DNA from: Leptasterias polaris
Lineage: Eukaryota > Echinodermata > Asteroidea > Forcipulatida > Asteriidae
DNA length: 64,000 nt
NCBI GenBank assembly: GCA_037783415.1
Contig: JAZGTN010000009.1
Span: forward strand, 6,572,001-6,636,000
Direction of reading: 5' to 3'
Below, piece after piece: positions 45,401 to 60,889 of the stretch. Positions within the stretch are counted from its first letter, which is position 1. Every line of letters starts with the position of its first letter. Position numbers and translations under genes: made by a program. The notes below the pieces were generated by a model. The model did not search any database. It was not told the origin of the DNA and saw only the letters and a program-made list of their open reading frames with translations.

Positions 45401-48400
45401 GGGTTCGTGGATTCTTCTTCAAATAACAAGATCTTACATGAATGGGCCAGTTTCAACTTCAGCAACAAGATCTTCTTCAAGTTGAGGTTCATCTTCTTCA
45501 ACAACTGATATCTCCTTCAGTCCTTGTTTTCATGTATCTGTTGCATAGAGGTAAAACTCTTCGGTGCATAATTGTAGCACTGATTGACTTGAAAGAGTTC
45601 CTCTTTTGCTCAAAGCGGAAACCTGTAAAAACAAGGAATATAAAAGTTCTCCTTCATTAGGAACCTTGATCTGCTTCAACCTTCAAGATGTTCATTTCAA
45701 GCTAAAGACAACCCCAATGTTGTCCTGGAGTATGACAATAAACTGCACCCCAAGCTAAGCTGGCTCAACATCTGCCAGAGCCTGGATAGGGCCTAATGTC
45801 ATAGCTGTGTATCAAGAGTTCCCACCTATGGGAAATCGACTGCATTCTGTACATCAAGAATTTGTGTCACCACAGAATAACTCTCAACAAAAGTGCCATC
45901 AACTTTTAACTACCAAGAAATTAGTTTGTGCCACCAAGTTTTAAAACCTACAAGCTTTTCCCTTTTAAAATAAATGAATCACACCGGTTTATCGTCTCCA
46001 GAACTTCAAACTTCAACATACCATTGGGTTCGTGGATTCTTCTTCAAATAACAAGATCTAAGATGAATCGGTCAGTTTCAACTTCGCAACAACTCAATTC
46101 TCCTTCGTTCCTTGTTTTCATGTATCTGTTGCATAGAGGTAAAACTCTTCGGTGCATAATTGTAGCACTGATTGACTTGAAAGAGTTCCTCTTTTGCTCA
46201 AAGCGGAAACCTGTAAAAACAAGGAATATAAAAGTTCTCCTTCATTAGGAACCTTGATCTGCTTCAACCTTCAAGATGTTCATTTCAAGCTAAAGACAAC
46301 CCCAATGTTGTCCTGGAGTATGACAATAAACTGCACCCCAAGCTAAGCTGGCTCAACATCTGCCAGAGCCTGGATAGGGCCTAATGTCATAGCTGTGTAT
46401 CAAGAGTTCCCACCTATGGGAAATCGACTGCATTCTGTACCATCAAGATTTTGTTCCACCACAGATTAACTCGCAACAAAAGTGCCATCAAATTTTAACT
46501 ACCAAGAAATTAGTTTGTGCCACCAAGTTTTAAATCCTACTAGCTTTTCCCTTTTAAAATAAATGAATCACACCGGTTTATCGTCTCCAGAACTTCAAAC
46601 TTCAACATACCATTGGGTTCGAGGATTCTTCTTCAAATAACAAGATCTAAGATGGATAGGCCAGTTTCAACTTCGCAACAACTCAATTCTCCTTCGTTCC
46701 TTGTTTTCATGTATCTGTTGCATAGAGGCAAAACTCTTCGGTGCATAACTGTAGCACTGATTGACTTGAAAGAGTTCCTCTTTTGCTCAAAGCGGAAACC
46801 TGTAAAAACAAGGAATATAAAAGTTCTCCTTTATTAGGAACCTTGATCTGCTTCAACCTTCAAGATGTTCATTTCAAGCTAAAGACAACCCCAAAGTTGT
46901 CTTGGAGTATGACAGTAAACTGCACCCCAAGCTAAGCTGGCTCAACATCTGCCAGAGGGGCCTAATGTCATAGCTGTGTATCAAGAGTTCCCACCTATGG
47001 GAAATCGACTGCATTCTGTACATCAAGAATTTATGTCACCACAGAATAACTCTCAACAAAAGTGCCATCAACTTTTAACTAGCAAGAAATTAGTTTGTGC
47101 CACCAAGTTTTAAAACCTACAAGCTTTTCCCTTTTAAAATAAATGAATGACACCGGTTTATCGTCTCCAGAACTTCAAACTTCAACATACCATTGGGTTC
47201 GTGGATTCTTCTTCAAATAACAAGATCTAAGATGAATGGGTCAGTTTCAACTTCGCAACAACTCAATTCTCCTTCGTTCCTTGTTTTCATGTATCTGTTG
47301 CATAGAGGTAAAACTCTTCGGTGCATAATTGTAGCACTGATTGACCTGAAAGAGTTCCTCTTTTGCTCAAAGCGGAAACCTGTAAAAACAAGGAATATAA
47401 AAGTTCTCCTTCATTAGGAACCTTGATCTGCTTCAACCTTCAAGATGTTCATTTCAAGCTAAAGACAACCCCAATGTTGTCCTGGAGTATGACAATAAAC
47501 TGCACCCCAAGCTAAGCTGGCTCAACATCTGCCAGAGCCTGGATAGGGCCTAATGTCATAGCTGTGTATCAAGAGTTCCCACCTATGGGAAATCGACTGC
47601 ATTCTGTACCATCAAGATTTTGTTCCACCACAGATTAACTCGCAACAAAAGTACCATAAACTTTTAACTACCAAGAAATTAGTTTGTGCCACCAAGTTTT
47701 AAATCCTACTAGCTTTTCCCTTTTAAAATAAATGAATCACACCGGTTTATCGTCTCCAGAACTTCAAACTTCAACATACCATTGGGTTCGAGGATTCTTC
47801 TTCAAACAACAAGATCTAAGATGGATAGGCCAGTTTCAACTTCGCAACAACTCAATTCTCCTTCGTTCCTTGTTTTCATGTATCTGTTGCATAGAGGCAA
47901 AACTCTTCGGTGCATAACTGTAGCACTGATTGACTTGAAAGAGTTCCTCTTTTGCTCAAAGCGGAAACCTGTAAAAACAAGGAATAAAAAAGTTCTACTT
48001 CATTAGGGACCTTGATCTGCTTCAACCTTCAAGATGTTCATTTCAAGCTAAAGACAACCCCAAAGTTGTCTTGGAGTATGACAGTAAACTGCACCCCAAG
48101 CTAAGCTGGCTCAACATCTGCCAGAGGGGCCTAATGTCATAGCTGTGTATCAAGAGTTCCCACCTATGGGAAATCGACTGCATTCTGTACCATCAAGAAT
48201 TTGTGCCACCACACAATAACTCGCAACAAAAGTACCATCAACTTTTAACTACCAAGAAATTAGTTTGTGCCACCAAGTTTTATAACCGACAAGCTTTTCC
48301 CTTTTAAAATGAATGAATCACACCGGTTTATCGTCTCCAGAACTTGAACTTCAACATACCATTGGGTTCGTGGATTCTTCTTCAAATAACAAGATCTTAC

Positions 48401-51400
48401 ATGAATGGGCCAGTTTCAACTTCAGCAACAAGATCTTCTTCAAGTTGAGGTTCATCTTCTTCAACAACTGATATCTCCTTCAGTCCTTGTTTTCATGTAT
48501 CTGTTGCATAGAGGTAAAACTCTTCGGTGCATAATTGTAGCACTGATTGACTTGGATGAGTTCCTCTTTTGCTCAAAGCGGAAACCTGTAAAAACAAGGA
48601 ATATAAAAGTTCTCCTTCATTAGGAACCTTGATCTGCTTCAACCTTCAAGATGTTCATTTCAAGCTAAAGACAACCCCAATGTTGTCCTGGAGTATGACA
48701 ATAAACTGCACCCCAAGCTAAGCTGGCTCAACATCTGCCAGAGCCTGGATAGGGCCTAATGTCATAGCTGTGTATCAAGAGTTCCCACCTATGGGAAATC
48801 GACTGCATTCTGTACATTAAGAATTTGTGTCACCACAGAATAACTCTCAACAAAAGTGCCATCAACTTTTAACTAGCAAGAAATTAGTTTGTGCCACCAA
48901 GTTTTAAAACCTACAAGCTTTTCCCTTTTAAAATAAATGAATGACACCGGTTTATCGTCTCCAGAACTTCAAACTTCAACATACCATTGGGTTCGTGGAT
49001 TCTTCTTCAAATAACAAGATCTAAGATGAATGGGTCAGTTTCAACTTCGCAACAACTCAATTCTCCTTCGTTCCTTGTTTTCATGTATCTGTTGCATAGA
49101 GGTAAAACTCTTCGGTGCATAATTGTAGCACTGATTGACCTGAAAGAGTTCCTCTTTTGCTCAAAGCGGAAACCTGTAAAAACAAGGAATATAAAAGTTC
49201 TCCTTCATTAGGAACCTTGATCTGCTTCAACCTTCAAGATGTTCATTTCAAGCTAAAGACAACCCCAATGTTGTCCTGGAGTATGACAATAAACTGCACC
49301 CCAAGCTAAGCTGGCTCAACATCTGCCAGAGCCTGGATAGGGCCTAATGTCATAGCTGTGTATCAAGAGTTCCCACCTATGGGAAATCGACTGCATTCTG
49401 TACCATCAAGAATTTGTGCCACCACACAATAACTCGCAACAAAAGTACCATCAACTTTTAACTACCAAGAAATTAGTTTGTGCCACCAAGTTTTATAACC
49501 GACAAGCTTTTCCCTTTTAAAATGAATGAATCACACCGGTTTATCGTCTCCAGAACTTGAACTTCAACATACCATTGGGTTCGTGGATTCTTCTTCAAAT
49601 AACAAGATCTTACATGAATGGGCCAGTTTCAACTTCAGCAACAAGATCTTCTTCAAGTTGAGGTTCATCTTCTTCAACAACTGATATCTCCTTCAGTCCT
49701 TGTTTTCATGTATCTGTTGCATAGAGGTAAAACTCTTCGGTGCATAATTGTAGCACTGATTGACTTGAAAGAGTTCCTCTTTTGCTCAAAGCGGAAACCT
49801 GTAAAAACAAGGAATATAAAAGTTCTCCTTCATTAGGAACCTTGATCTGCTTCAACCTTCAAGATGTTCATTTCAAGCTAAAGACAACCCCAATGTTGTC
49901 CTGGAGTATGACAATAAACTGCACCCCAAGCTAAGCTGGCTCAACATCTGCCAGAGCCTGGATAGGGCCTAATGTCATAGCTGTGTATCAAGAGTTCCCA
50001 CCTATGGGAAATCGACTGCATTCTGTACATCAAGAATTTGTGTCACCACAGAATAACTCTCAACAAAAGTGCCATCAACTTTTAACTACCAAGAAATTAG
50101 TTTGTGCCACCAAGTTTTAAAACCTACAAGCTTTTCCCTTTTAAAATAAATGAATCACACCGGTTTATCGTCTCCAGAACTTCAAACTTCAACATACCAT
50201 TGGGTTCGTGGATTCTTCTTCAAATAACAAGATCTAAGATGAATCGGTCAGTTTCAACTTCGCAACAACTCAATTCTCCTTCGTTCCTTGTTTTCATGTA
50301 TCTGTTGCATAGAGGTAAAACTCTTCGGTGCATAATTGTAGCACTGATTGACTTGAAAGAGTTCCTCTTTTGCTCAAAGCGGAAACCTGTAAAAACAAGG
50401 AATATAAAAGTTCTCCTTCATTAGGAACCTTGATCTGCTTCAACCTTCAAGATGTTCATTTCAAGCTAAAGACAACCCCAATGTTGTCCTGGAGTATGAC
50501 AATAAACTGCACCCCAAGCTAAGCTGGCTCAACATCTGCCAGAGCCTGGATAGGGCCTAATGTCATAGCTGTGTATCAAGAGTTCCCACCTATGGGAAAT
50601 CGACTGCATTCTGTACATTAAGAATTTGTGTCACCACATTAACTCGCAACAAAAGTACCATCAACTTTTAACTACCAAGAAATTAGTTTGTGCCACCAAG
50701 TTTTAAATCCTACTAGCTTTTCCCTTTTAAAATAAATGAATGACACCGGTTTATCGTCTCCAGAACTTCAAACTTCAACATACCATTGGGTTCGAGGATT
50801 CTTCTTCAAATAACAAGATCTAAGATGGATAGGCCAGTTTCAACTTCGCAACAACTCAATTCTCCTTCGTTCCTTGTTTTCATGTATCTGTTGCATAGAG
50901 GCAAAACTCTTCGGTGCATAACTGTAGCACTGATTGACTTGAAAGAGTTCCTCTTTTGCTCAAAGCAGAAACCTGTAAAAACAAGGAATATAAAAGTTCT
51001 CCTTCATTAGGAACCTTGATCTGCTTCAACCTTCAAGATGTTCATTTCAAGCTAAAGACAACCCCAAAGTTGTCCTGGAGTATGACAGTAAACTGCACCC
51101 CAAGCTAAGCTGGCTCAACATCTGCCAGAGGGGCCTAATGTCATAGCTGTGTATCAAGAGTTCCCACCTATGGGAAATCGACTGCATTCTGTACATCAAG
51201 AATTTGTGTCACCACAGAATAACTCTCAACAAAAGTGCCATCAACTTTTAACTAGCAAGAAATTAGTTTGTGCCACCAAGTTTTAAAACCTACAAGCTTT
51301 TCCCTTTTAAAATAAATGAATGACACCGGTTTATCGTCTCCAGAACTTCAAACTTCAACATACCATTGGGTTCGTGGATTCTTCTTCAAATAACAAGATC

Positions 51401-51590
51401 TAAGATGAATGGGTCAGTTTCAACTTCGCAACAACTCAATTCTCCTTCGTTCCTTGTTTTCATGTATCTGTTGCATAGAGGTAAAACTCTTCGGTGCATA
51501 ATTGTAGCACTGATTGACCTGAAAGAGTTCCTCTTTTGCTCAAAGCGGAAACCTGTAAAAACAAGGAATATAAAAGTTCTCCTTCATTAG
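42437..51590 (+). repeat. Array B heptamer higher-order repeat, about 4176 bp
   Basis: Units at 42437, 43017, 43606 and 44811 recur at 46613, 47193, 47782 and 48987 (offset 4176). The next repeat is shifted by 4173 (46613 to 50786; 47193 to 51366). Rare markers such as CAAACAACAAGATC and GACTTGGATGAG travel with the block. Confidence 0.88.
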
Positions 51591-54500
51591 GAACCTTGAT
51601 CTGCTTCAACCTTCAAGATGTTCATTTCAAGCTAAAGACAACCCCAAAGTTGTCTTGGAGTATGACAGTAAACTGCACCCCAAGCTAAGCTGGCTCAACA
51701 TCTGCCAGAGGGGCCTAATATCATAGCTGTGTATCAAGAGTTCCCACCTATGGGAAATCGACTGCATTCTGTACCATCAAGAATTTGTGCCACCACACAA
51801 TAACTCGCAACAAAAGTACCATCAACTTTTAACTACCAAGAAATTAGTTTGTGCCACCAAGTTTTATAACCGACAAGCTTTTCCCTTTTAAAATGAATGA
51901 ATCACACCGGTTTATCGTCTCCAGAACTTCAACTTCAACATACCATTGGGTTCGTGGATTCTTCTTCAAATAACAAGATCTTACATGAATGGGCCAGTTT
52001 CAACTTCAGCAACAAGATCTTCTTCAAGTTGAGGTTCATCTTCTTCAACAACTGATATCTCCTTCAGTCCTTGTTTTCATGTATCTGTTGCATATAGAGG
52101 TAAAACTCTTCGGTGCATAATTGTAGCACTGATTGACTTGAAAGAGTTCCTCTTTTGCTCAAAGCGGAAACCTGTAAAAACAAGGAATATAAAAGTTCTC
52201 CTTCATTAGGAACCTTGATCTGCTTCAACCTTCAAGATGTTCATTTCAAGCTAAGGACAACCCCAATGTTGTCCTGGAGTATGACAATAAACTGCACCCC
52301 AAGCTAAGCTGGCTCAACATCTGCCAGAGCCTGGATAGGGCCTAATGTCATAGCTGTGTATCAAGAGTTCCCACCTATGGGAAATCGACTGCATTCTGTA
52401 CATTAAGAATTTGTGTCACCACAGAATAACTCTCAACAAAAGTGCCATCAACTTTTAACTACCAAGAAATTAGTTTGTGCCACCAAGTTTTAAAACCTAT
52501 AAGCTTTTCCCTTTTAAAATAAATGAATCACACCGGTTTATCGTCTCCAGAACTTCAAACTTCAACATACCATTGGGTTCGTGGATTCTTCTTCAAATAA
52601 CAAGATCTAAGATGAATGGGTCAGTTTCAACTTCGCAACAACTCAATTCTCCTTCGTTCCTTGTTTTCATGTATCTGTTGCATAGAGGTAAAACTCTTCG
52701 GTGCATAATTGTAGCACTGATTGACTTGAAAGAGTTCCTCTTTTGCTCAAAGCGGAAACCTGTAAAAACAAGGAATATAAAAGTTCTCCTTCATTAGGAA
52801 CCTTGATCTGCTTCAACCTTCAAGATGTTCATTTCAAGCTAAAGACAACCCCAATGTTGTCCTGGAGTATGACAATAAACTGCACCCCAAGCTAATTAAG
52901 CTGGCTCAACATCTGCCAGAGCCTGGATAGGGCCTAATGTCATAGCTGTGTATCAAGAGTTCCCACCTATGGGAAATCGACTGCATTCTGTACCATCAAG
53001 ATTTTGTTCCACCACAGATTAACTCGCAACAAAAGTACCATCAACTTTTAACTACCAAGAAATTAGTTTGTGCCACCAAGTTTTAAATCCTACTAGCTTT
53101 TCCCTTTTAAAATAAATGAATCACACCGGTTTATCGTCTCCAGAACTTCAAACTTCAACATACCATTGGGTTCGAGGATTCTTCTTCAAACAACAAGATC
53201 TAAGATGGATAGGCCAGTTTCAACTTCGCAACAACTCAATTCTCCTTCGTTCCTTGTTTTCATGTATCTGTTGCATAGAGGCAAAACTCTTCGGTGCATA
53301 ACTGTAGCACTGATTGACTTGAAAGAGTTCCTCTTTTGCTCAAAGCGGAAACCTGTAAAAACAAGGAATAAAAAAGTTCTACTTCATTAGGGACCTTGAT
53401 CTGCTTCAACCTTCAAGATGTTCATTTCAAGCTAAAGACAACCCCAAAGTTGTCTTGGAGTATGACAGTAAACTGCACCCCAAGCTAAGCTGGCTCAACA
53501 TCTGCCAGAGGGGCCTAATGTCATAGCTGTGTATCAAGAGTTCCCACCTATGGGAAATCGACTGCATTCTGTACCATCAAGAATTTGTGCCACCACACAA
53601 TAACTCGCAACAAAAGTACCATCAACTTTTAACTACCAAGAAATTAGTTTGTGCCACCAAGTTTTATAACCGACAAGCTTTTCCCTTTTAAAATGAATGA
53701 ATCACACCGGTTTATCGTCTCCAGAACTTGAACTTCAACATACCATTGGGTTCGTGGATTCTTCTTCAAATAACAAGATCTTACATGAATGGGCCAGTTT
53801 CAACTTCAGCAACAAGATCTTCTTCAAGTTGAGGTTCATCTTCTTCAACAACTGATATCTCCTTCAGTCCTTGTTTTCATGTATCTGTTGCATAGAGGTA
53901 AAACTCTTCGGTGCATAATTGTAGCACTGATTGACTTGAAAGAGTTCCTCTTTTGCTCAAAGCGGAAACCTGTAAAAACAAGGAATATAAAAGTTCTCCT
54001 TCATTAGGAACCTTGATCTGCTTCAACCTTCAAGATGTTCATTTCAAGCTAAAGACAACCCCAATGTTGTCCTGGAGTATGACAATAAACTGCACCCCAA
54101 GCTAAGCTGGCTCAACATCTGCCAGAGCCTGGATAGGGCCTAATGTCATAGCTGTGTATCAAGAGTTCCCACCTATGGGAAATCGACTGCATTCTGTACA
54201 TTAAGAATTTGTGTCACCACAGAATAACTCTCAACAAAAGTGCCATCAACTTTTAACTACCAAGAAATTAGTTTGTGCCACCAAGTTTTAAAACCTACAA
54301 GCTTTTCCCTTTTAAAATAAATGAATCACACCGGTTTATCGTCTCCAGAACTTCAAACTTCAACATACCATTGGGTTCGTGGATTCTTCTTCAAATAACA
54401 AGATCTAAGATGAATGGGTCAGTTTCAACTTCGCAACAACTCAATTCTCCTTCGTTCCTTGTTTTCATGTATCTGTTGCATAGAGGTAAAACTCTTCGGT

Positions 54501-54956
54501 GCATAATTGTAGCACTGATTGACTTGAAAGAGTTCCTCTTTTGCTCAAAGCGGAAACCTGTAAAAACAAGGAATATAAAAGTTCTCCTTCATTAGGAACA
54601 TTGATCTGCTTCAACCTTCAAGATGTTCATTTCAAGCTAAAGACAACCCCAATGTTGTCCTGGAGTATGACAATAAACTGCACCCCAAGCTAAGCTGGCT
54701 CAACATCTGCCAGAGCCTGGATAGGGCCTAATGTCATAGCTGTGTATCAAGAGTTCCCACCTATGGGAAATCGACTGCATTCTGTACATTAAGAATTTGT
54801 GTCACCACATTAACTCGCAACAAAAGTACCATCAACTTTTAACTACCAAGAAATTAGTTTGTGCCACCAAGTTTTAAATCCTACTAGCTTTTCCCTTTTA
54901 AAATAAATGAATCACACCGGTTTATCGTCTCCAGAACTTCAAACTTCAACATACCA

Positions 54957-57900
54957 TTGGGTTCGAGGATTCTTCTTCAAATAACAAGATCTAAGATGGA
55001 TAGGCCAGTTTCAACTTCGCAACAACTCAATTCTCCTTCGTTCCTTGTTTTCATGTATCTGTTGCATAGAGGCAAAACTCTTCGGTGCATAACTGTAGCA
55101 CTGATTGACTTGAAAGAGTTCCTCTTTTGCTCAAAGCAGAAACCTGTAAAAACAAGGAATATAAAAGTTCTCCTTCATTAGGAACCTTGATCTGCTTCAA
55201 CCTTCAAGATGTTCATTTCAAGCTAAAGACAACCCCAAAGTTGTCCTGGAGTATGACAGTAAACTGCACCCCAAGCTAAGCTGGCTCAACATCTGCCAGA
55301 GGGGCCTAATGTCATAGCTGTGTATCAAGAGTTCCCACCTATGGGAAATCGACTGCATTCTGTACATTAAGAATTTGTGTCACCACAGAATAACTCTCAA
55401 CAAAAGTGCCATCAACTTTTAACTACCAAGAAATTAGTTTGTGCCACCAAGTTTTAAAACCTACAAGCTTTTCCCTTTTAAAATAAATGAATCACACCGG
55501 TTTATCGTCTCCAGAACTTCAAACTTCAACATACCATTGGGTTCGTGGATTCTTCTTCAAATAACAAGATCTAAGATGAATGGGTCAGTTTCAACTTCGC
55601 AACAACTCAATTCTCCTTCGTTCCTTGTTTTCATGTATCTGTTGCATAGAGGTAAAACTCTTCGGTGCATAATTGTAGCACTGATTGACTTGAAAGAGTT
55701 CCTCTTTTGCTCAAAGCGGAAACCTGTAAAAACAAGGAATATAAAAGTTCTCCTTCATTAGGAACCTTGATCTGCTTCAACCTTCAAGATGTTCATTTCA
55801 AGCTAAAGACAACCCCAATGTTGTCCTGGAGTATGACAATAAACTGCACCCCAAGCTAAGCTGGCTCAACATCTGCCAGAGGGGCCTAATGTCATAGCTG
55901 TGTATCAAGAGTTCCCACCTATGGGAAATCGACTGCATTCTGTACCATCAAGATTTTGTTCCACCACAGATTAACTCGCAACAAAAGTACCATCAACTTT
56001 TAACTACCAAGAAATTAGTTTGTGCCACCAAGTTTTAAATCCTACTAGCTTTTCCCTTTTAAAATAAATGAATCACACCGGTTTATCGTCTCCAGAACTT
56101 CAAACTTCAACATACCATTGGGTTCGAGGATTCTTCTTCAAACAACAAGATCTAAGATGGATAGGCCAGTTTCAACTTCGCAACAACTCAATTCTCCTTC
56201 GTTCCTTGTTTTCATGTATCTGTTGCATAGAGGCAAAACTCTTCGGTGCATAACTGTAGCACTGATTGACTTGAAAGAGTTCCTCTTTTGCTCAAAGCGG
56301 AAACCTGTAAAAACAAGGAATAAAAAAGTTCTACTTCATTAGGGACCTTGATCTGCTTCAACCTTCAAGATGTTCATTTCAAGCTAAAGACAACCCCAAA
56401 GTTGTCTTGGAGTATGACAGTAAACTGCACCCCAAGCTAAGCTGGCTCAACATCTGCCAGAGGGGCCTAATGTCATAGCTGTGTATCAAGAGTTCCCACC
56501 TATGGGAAATCGACTGCATTCTGTACCATCAAGAATTTGTGCCACCACACAATAACTCGCAACAAAAGTACCATCAACTTTTAACTACCAAGAAATTAGT
56601 TTGTGCCACCAAGTTTTATAACCGACAAGCTTTTCCCTTTTAAAATGAATGAATCACACCGGTTTATCGTCTCCAGAACTTGAACTTCAACATACCATTG
56701 GGTTCGTGGATTCTTCTTCAAATAACAAGATCTTACATGAATGGGCCATTTTCAACTTCAGCAACAAGATCTTCTTCAAGTTGAGGTTCATCTTCTTCAA
56801 CAACTGATATCTCCTTCAGTCCTTGTTTTCATGTATCTGTTGCATAGAGGTAAAACTCTTCGGTGCATAATTGTAGCACTGATTGACTTGAAAGAGTTCC
56901 TCTTTTGCTCAAAGCGGAAACCTGTAAAAACAAGGAATATAAAAGTTCTCCTTCATTAGGAACATTGATCTGCTTCAACCTTCAAGATGTTCATTTCAAG
57001 CTAAAGACAACCCCAATGTTGTCCTGGAGTATGACAATAAACTGCACCCCAAGCTAAGCTGGCTCAACATCTGCCAGAGCCTGGATAGGGCCTAATGTCA
57101 TAGCTGTGTATCAAGAGTTCCCACCTATGGGAAATCGACTGCATTCTGTACATTAAGAATTTGTGTCACCACATTAACTCGCAACAAAAGTACCATCAAC
57201 TTTGAACTACCAAGAAATTAGTTTGTGCCACCAAGTTTTAAATCCTACTAGCTTTTCCCTTTTAAAATAAATGAATCACACCGGTTTATCGTCTCCAGAA
57301 CTTCAAACTTCAACATACCATTGGGTTCGAGGATTCTTCTTCAAATAACAAGATCTAAGATGGATAGGCCAGTTTCAACTTCGCAACAACTCAATTCTCC
57401 TTCGTTCCTTGTTTTCATGTATCTGTTGCATAGAGGCAAAACTCTTCGGTGCATAACTGTAGCACTGATTGACTTGAAAGAGTTCCTCTTTTGCTCAAAG
57501 CAGAAACCTGTAAAAACAAGGAATATAAAAGTTCTCCTTCATTAGGAACCTTGATCTGCTTCAACCTTCAAGATGTTCATTTCAAGCTAAAGACAACCCC
57601 AAAGTTGTCCTGGAGTATGACAGTAAACTGCACCCCAAGCTAAGCTGGCTCAACATCTGCCAGAGGGGCCTAATGTCATAGCTGTGTATCAAGAGTTCCC
57701 ACCTATGGGAAATCGACTGCATTCTGTACATTAAGAATTTGTGTCACCACAGAATAACTCTCAACAAAAGTGCCATCAACTTTTAACTACCAAGAAATTA
57801 GTTTGTGCCACCAAGTTTCAAAACCTACAAGCTTTTCCCTTTTAAAATAAATGAATCACACCGGTTTATCGTCTCCAGAACTTCAAACTTCAATATACCA

Positions 57901-60889
57901 TTGGGTTCGAGGATTCATCTTCAAATAACAAGATCTAAGATGGATAGGCCAGTTTCAACTTCGCAACAACTCAATTCTCCTTCGTTCCTTGTTTTCATGT
58001 ATCTGTTGCATAGAGGTAAAACTCTTCGGTGCATAATTGTAGCACTGATTGACTTGAAAGAGTTCCTCTTTTGCTCAAAGCGGAAACCTGTAAAAACAAG
58101 GAATATAAAAGTTCTCCTTCATTAGGAACATTGATCTGCTTCAACCTTCAAGATGTTCATTTCAAGCTAAAGACAACCCCAATGTTGTCCTGGAGTATGA
58201 CAATAAACTGCACCCCAAGCTAAGCTGGCTCAACATCTGCCAGAGCCTGGATAGGGCCTAATGTCATAGCTGTGTATCAAGAGTTCCCACCTATGGGAAA
58301 TCGACTGCATTCTGTACATTAAGAATTTGTGTCACCACATTAACTCGCAACAAAAGTACCATCAACTTTTAACTACCAAGAAATTAGTTTGTGCCACCAA
58401 GTTTTAAATCCTACTAGCTTTTCCCTTTTAAAATAAATGAATCACACCGGTTTATCGTCTCCAGAACTTCAAACTTCAACATAACATTGGGTTCGAGGAT
58501 TCTTCTTCAAATAACAAGATCTAAGATGGATAGGCCAGTTTCAACTTCGCAACAACTCAATTCTCCTTCGTTCCTTGTTTTCATGTATCTGTTGCATAGA
58601 GGCAAAACTCTTCGGTGCATAACTGTAGCACTGATTGACTTGAAAGAGTTCCTCTTTTGCTCAAAGCAGAAACCTGTAAAAACAAGGAATATAAAAGTTC
58701 TCCTTCATTAGGAACCTTGATCTGCTTCAACCTTCAAGATGTTCATTTCAAGCTAAAGACAACCCCAAAGTTGTCCTGGAGTATGACAGTAAACTGCACC
58801 CCAAGCTAAGCTGGCTCAACATCTGCCAGAGGGGCCTAATGTCATAGCTGTGTATCAAGAGTTCCCACCTATGGGAAATCGACTGCATTCTGTACATCAA
58901 GAATTTATGTCACCACAGAATAACTCTCAACAAAAGTGCCATCAACTTTTAACTAGCAAGAAATTAGTTTGTGCCACCAAGTTTTAAAACCTACAAGCTT
59001 TTCCCTTTTAAAATAAATGAATCACACCGGTTTATCGTCTCCAGAACTTCAAACTTCAACATACCATTGGGTTCGTGGATTCTTCTTCAAATAACAAGAT
59101 CTTACATGAATGGGCCAGTTTCAACTTCAGCAACAAGATCTTCTTCAAGTTGAGGTTCATCTTCTTCAACAACTGATATCTCCTTCAGTCCTTGTTTTCA
59201 TGTATCTGTTGCATAGAGGTAAAACTCTTCGGTGCATAATTGTAGCACTGATTGACTTGAAAGAGTTCCTCTTTTGCTCAAAGCGGAAACCTGTAAAAAC
59301 AAGGAATATAAAAGTTCTCCTTCATTAGGAACCTTGATCTGCTTCAACCTTCAAGATGTTCATTTCAAGCTAAAGACAACCCCAATGTTGTCCTGGAGTA
59401 TGACAATAAACTGCACCCCAAGCTAAGCTGGCTCAACATCTGCCAGAGCCTGGATAGGGCCTAATGTCATAGCTGTGTATCAAGAGTTCCCACCTATGGG
59501 AAATCGACTGCATTCTGTACCATCAAGATTTTGTTCCACCACAGATTAACTCGCAACAAAAGTACCATCAACTTTTAACTACCAAGAAATTAGTTTGTGC
59601 CACCAAGTTTTAAATCCTACTAGCTTTTCCCTTTTAAAATAAATGAATCACACCGGTTTATCGTCTCCAGAACTTCAAACTTCAACATACCATTGGGTTC
59701 GAGGATTCTTCTTCAAATAACAAGATCTAAGATGGATAGGCCAGTTTCAACTTCGCAACAACTCAATTCTCCTTCCTTCCTTGTTTTCATGTATCTGTTG
59801 CATAGAGGCAAAACTCTTCGGTGCATAACTGTAGCACTGATTGATTTGAAAGAGTTCCTCTTTTGCTCAAAGCAGAAACCTGTAAAAACAAGGAATATAA
59901 AAGTTCTCCTTCATTAGGAACCTTGATCTGCTTCAACCTTCAAGATGTTCATTTCAAGCTAAAGACAACCCCAAAGTTGTCCTGGAGTATGACAGTAAAC
60001 TGCACCCCAAGCTAAGCTGGCTCAACATCTGCCAGAGGGGCCTAATGTCATAGCTGTGTATCAAGAGTTCCCACCTATGGGAAATCGACTGCATTCTGTA
60101 CATCAAGAATTTATGTCACCACAGAATAACTCTCAACAAAAGTGCCATCAACTTTTAACTAGCAAGAAATTAGTTTGTGCCACCAAGTTTTAAAACCTAC
60201 AAGCTTTTCCCTTTTAAAATAAATGAATCACACCGGTTTATCGTATCCAGAACTTCAAACTTCAACATACCATTGGGTTCGTGGATTCTTCTTCAAATAA
60301 CAAGATCTTACATGAATGGGCCAGTTTCAACTTCAGCAACAAGATCTTCTTCAAGTTGAGGTTCATCTTCTTCAACAACTGATATCTCCTTCAGTCCTTG
60401 TTTTCATGTATCTGTTGCATAGAGGCAAAACTCTTCGGTGCATAACTGTAGCACTGATTGATTTGAAAGAGTTCCTCTTTTGCTCAAAGCAGAAACCTGT
60501 AAAAACAAGGAATATAAAAGTTCTCCTTCATTAGGAACCTTGATCTGCTTCAACCTTCAAGATGTTCATTTCAAGCTAAAGACAACCCCAATGTTGTCCT
60601 GGAGTATGACAGTAAACTGCACCCCAAGCTAAGCTGCCTCAACATCTGCCAGAGGGGCCTAATGTCATAGCTGTGTATCAAGAGTTCCCACCTATGGGAA
60701 ATCGACTGCATTCTGTACATTAAAAATTTGTGTCATCACAGAATAACTCTCAACAAAAGTGCCATCAACTTTTAACTACCAAGAAATTAGTTTGTGCCAC
60801 CAAGTTTTAAAACCTACTAGCTTTTCCCTTTTAAAATAAATGAATCACACCGGTTTATCGTCTCCAGAACTTCAAACTTCAACATACCA
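54957..60889 (+). repeat. Array B dimer/tetramer higher-order region
   Basis: The unit with GCTCAAAGCAGAAACC recurs at 54957, 57321, 58487 and 59693 (offsets 2364, 1166 and 1206), so four-unit and two-unit periods follow one another. Confidence 0.75.

Noticed and set aside
45928..46248. 106-codon version of the array B frame starting MPPSFKTYKL
   Set aside because: Its first codon is GTG; it is only an upstream extension of the common frame in units with a particular variant. The first ATG lies well inside.
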